This document shows positions 11,717-13,400 of a stretch of DNA of 13,400 nucleotides, piece after piece. The stretch is from B4-G1 sp964393895 (GTDB lineage Bacteria; Chloroflexota; Anaerolineae; B4-G1), in contig CAYMWP010000125.1 in the NCBI GenBank assembly GCA_964393895.1, forward strand, positions 1 to 13,400. Reading direction: 5' to 3'. Below the pieces are notes generated by a model, which worked only from the letters and a program-made list of their open reading frames with translations, was not told the DNA's origin and ran no database searches. The position numbers and the translations under genes were made by a program. Position 1 is the first letter of the stretch, and each line of letters opens with the position of its first letter.

Positions 11717-13400
11717 ATGCAAAATCTACTACAGGATTTGCACGACCTGCTGGCCCAAGACCCGCGCTTGATGTCTCAAGATGGCGCGCTACTCAAGAAC
11801 CGGGTCATCGAATTGGGCCTCAAACTCGACCCCGACCTGCTGCGCCTGTTGCTCTCCCACAACCGCATCAAGCAGCACTTTTTCCGTAGGACGGATTGCC
11901 AATCCGTCCTACTCTTTGACAAAGACAAGTTCTTGCGCTTTGTCAACAACAAGGAATTCCTGCCCGATAGCTACACCGCCTTCAAGAACAAAATCGGCCT
12001 CAGTGACGACGGCGGCGACACCTACCTGAGCCGCCGTCGCGACGTGACGCTGGTGTGGCCCTACAAGGACTGCGTGCTGGAGGGCGGTCAGACGCGCGAG
12101 GACGCCAAGCGCGACGAAATTTTCTGGAACACCACCCTGGCCCCCGACGACATTGACCGCCTGCTGGACCCCAAAGTGCTGACCGGCTGGCGGCGCGTGA
12201 GTAGGTCGGAATGGTATTCCGACCCACACCTGTCGGAATGCCATTCCGACCCACACCTGTCGGAATGTCATTCCGACCTACACCTGCGCCCCGACGACAA
12301 CCTGATCCTCAAGGGCAACAACCTGCTGGCCCTGCACTCCCTGCTGCCGCGCTTTGGCGGCCGGGTCAAGCTGATTTATATTGATCCGCCGTACAACACG
12401 GGGAATGACAGCTTTGGCTACAACGACCGCTTCAACCATTCGACGTGGCTGACGTTTATGCGCAGCCGGTTGGAAGTGGCGCGGGCGTTGTTGCGCCAGG
12501 ATGGTTCGATCTGGATTAACATTGATGATGTAGAACAAGCCTACCTAAAGGTGTTGTGTGATGAGATTTTTGGAAGAGACAATTTTGTTGCAAATGTAAT
12601 TTGGCAGAAAAAGTACTCGCCGCAGAATGATGCCAGGTGGTTTTCAGATATGCATGACCACATACTGATCGTAGCAAAAGACAAAGCAATGTGGAAACCT
12701 AATCTGCTTCCTCGAACGGATGAGATGAATAGCAGGTATAGCAATATTGATGATGATCCTCGCGGACCGTGGAAACCAAGTGGCCTGGATGCCAAGACAT
12801 ATTCAGAACAATATGATTATCCGATTACATTGCCATCAGGTAGAGTGGTAAATCCTCCGGGAAGCTCCAGTTGGAGAGTTTCCAAGACGAGATTTGAGGA
12901 ATTGGTAAAAGATGACAGAATATGGTTTGGTGAAGATGGAAATAATGTACCCGCAATAAAACGTTTCCTTTCAGAAGTTCAGCAAGGGCGTGTTCCTACA
13001 ACTATTTGGCCTTATGAGGAAGTAGGCCATAATCAGGAAGCCAAAAGAGAGCTTATTGCGTTATCTGATGATGAGATATTTTCCACTCCCAAACCCGAAC
13101 GCCTGCTTCAACGCATCATCCATATCGGTAGCGACGAGGGCGACCTGGTGCTGGACTTTTTCGCCGGTTCCGGCACCACCGGCGCGGTGGCGCTCAAGAT
13201 GGGGCGGCGCTTTGTCCTCGTCGAGCAGATGGATTATCTCAAAACCACCACCATCCCCCGCCTGCAAAAAGTCATCGCCGGCGAGCAGGGCGGCATCTCC
13301 CAAGACGTAGGCTGGCAGGGCGGCGGCGATTTCGTCGTCTGCGAGCTGCTGCAATGGAACGAACGCTACGTCCAGCGCATCCAGGCCGCCGCGTCCGCCG
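11717..13400 (+). CDS. Type III-like adenine DNA methyltransferase (Mod), 3' end outside window
   Basis: The frame is open from the ATG at 11717 (GAGGAGG ribosome binding site 4 bp upstream) to the right edge, at least 561 residues. Motif IV 'IDPPYNTGNDSF' (D223-P-P-Y) precedes the AdoMet-binding motif I 'LDFFAGSGTTG' (D480 onward). That order defines beta-class amino-methyltransferases, and the flanking 'NDRFNHSTWLTFM' and 'GSIWINIDD' are typical of the Mod/COG2189 group, which makes N6-methyladenine. Type III Mod proteins carry the recognition domain between these motifs and work with a Res subunit, which should lie downstream but is outside the window. The conserved N-terminal helical region (LLKNRVIELGL, FVNNKEFLPDSY, WPYKDCVLEGGQTREDAKRDE) is also present. 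Two palindromic repeats are inserted in frame (residues 57-66 and 164-190), and the central part (about 273-456) is much AT-richer than the rest. Confidence 0.92.
   Translation, partial: MQNLLQDLHDLLAQDPRLMSQDGALLKNRVIELGLKLDPDLLRLLLSHNRIKQHFFRRTDCQSVLLFDKDKFLRFVNNKEFLPDSYTAFKNKIGLSDDGGDTYLSRRRDVTLVWPYKDCVLEGGQTREDAKRDEIFWNTTLAPDDIDRLLDPKVLTGWRRVSRSEWYSDPHLSECHSDPHLSECHSDLHLRPDDNLILKGNNLLALHSLLPRFGGRVKLIYIDPPYNTGNDSFGYNDRFNHSTWLTFMRSRLEVARALLRQDGSIWINIDDVEQAYLKVLCDEIFGRDNFVANVIWQKKYSPQNDARWFSDMHDHILIVAKDKAMWKPNLLPRTDEMNSRYSNIDDDPRGPWKPSGLDAKTYSEQYDYPITLPSGRVVNPPGSSSWRVSKTRFEELVKDDRIWFGEDGNNVPAIKRFLSEVQQGRVPTTIWPYEEVGHNQEAKRELIALSDDEIFSTPKPERLLQRIIHIGSDEGDLVLDFFAGSGTTGAVALKMGRRFVLVEQMDYLKTTTIPRLQKVIAGEQGGISQDVGWQGGGDFVVCELLQWNERYVQRIQAAASA
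11886..11912 (+). repeat. In-frame GTAGG palindrome inside the methyltransferase gene
   Basis: GTAGGACGGATTG (11886-11898) and CAATCCGTCCTAC (11900-11912) are perfect 13-bp inverted arms around one base. The total is 27 bp, which keeps the frame and encodes the peptide RTDCQSVL. It sits between the 'KQHFF' and 'LLFDKDKF' blocks of the N-terminal region. The opposite reading of such palindromes gives GRIANPSY-like peptides, which I recall in many hypothetical proteins from repeat-rich genomes. Confidence 0.85.
12201..12286 (+). repeat. Three tandem 27-bp palindromic units inside the methyltransferase gene
   Basis: Units at 12206-12232, 12233-12259 and 12260-12286 each start with a TCGGAATG..ATTCCGA palindrome followed by a CCACACCTG-type spacer. 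Each encodes nine residues (SEWYSDPHL, SECHSDPHL, SECHSDLHL). The array is also bounded by outer inverted arms GTAGGTCGGAATG (12201-12213) and CATTCCGACCTAC (12269-12281). These arms differ from the 11886 palindrome arms at only two positions, so both belong to one repeat family. The insertion lies just before 'RPDDNLILKGNN', between the N-terminal region and the catalytic domain. Confidence 0.9.

Noticed and set aside
12206..12286. Possible CRISPR array or transposon ends
   Set aside because: Repeats are 27 bp, tandem and without unique spacers. No transposase or target duplication is visible.
11717..13400. Complete type III restriction-modification system or defence island
   Set aside because: Only the Mod gene is visible and it runs off the edge. 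Res and other defence genes cannot be claimed from this window.

Overview
The window looks like chromosomal DNA of an uncultured or little-studied member of the Chloroflexota, probably class Anaerolineae. This is inferred, not proven. The grounds are high GC in the genes, large membrane proteins with Pro/Thr linkers and beta-sandwich tails, VapBC-type toxin-antitoxin genes, and intergenic short-period repeats (CATTACG/CGTTTCA heptamers, AGACCTC palindromes, GTAGG-type palindromes) that I associate with that group. No RNA gene, IS element, integrase or CRISPR array was seen.

Left part (1-4490, all + strand): the C-terminal end of a large membrane protein with two tandem beta-sandwich domains; a toxin-antitoxin operon with its own promoter, an intact antitoxin, a frameshifted vapC and an intact second PIN-domain toxin; then uvrC, the nucleotide excision repair nuclease subunit, with all expected motifs. 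Positions 4491-4927 are AT-richer, non-coding and full of short hairpins. They are followed by a promoter and a two-helix membrane protein with a Pro/Thr linker (4928-5713).

Middle part (5711-10996): a minus-strand cluster, probably an operon, read from a TTGCAA-18-TATAAT promoter near 10970. In order it encodes a 58-residue protein with an Asp/Glu tail, two polytopic SPFH/band-7-like proteins that look like a diverged tandem duplication, a TPR protein, and a phytol/dolichol-kinase-family membrane enzyme. The small spacings (4-34 bp) suggest one membrane-associated assembly. This is the best candidate here for a system not yet described. It meets the converging + gene across a nested inverted repeat that fills the intergenic space almost exactly from one stop codon to the other.

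Right part (10997-13400): a solitary Phd/YefM-type antitoxin (minus strand), whose promoter region is a near copy of the one in front of the SPFH operon; then, from a strong + strand promoter, a beta-class adenine DNA methyltransferase of type III Mod type that runs off the right edge. That gene carries two in-frame palindromic repeat insertions of one family and a sharply AT-rich central segment, probably an exchanged target recognition domain. A res (helicase/nuclease) gene would be expected beyond the window but is not visible.
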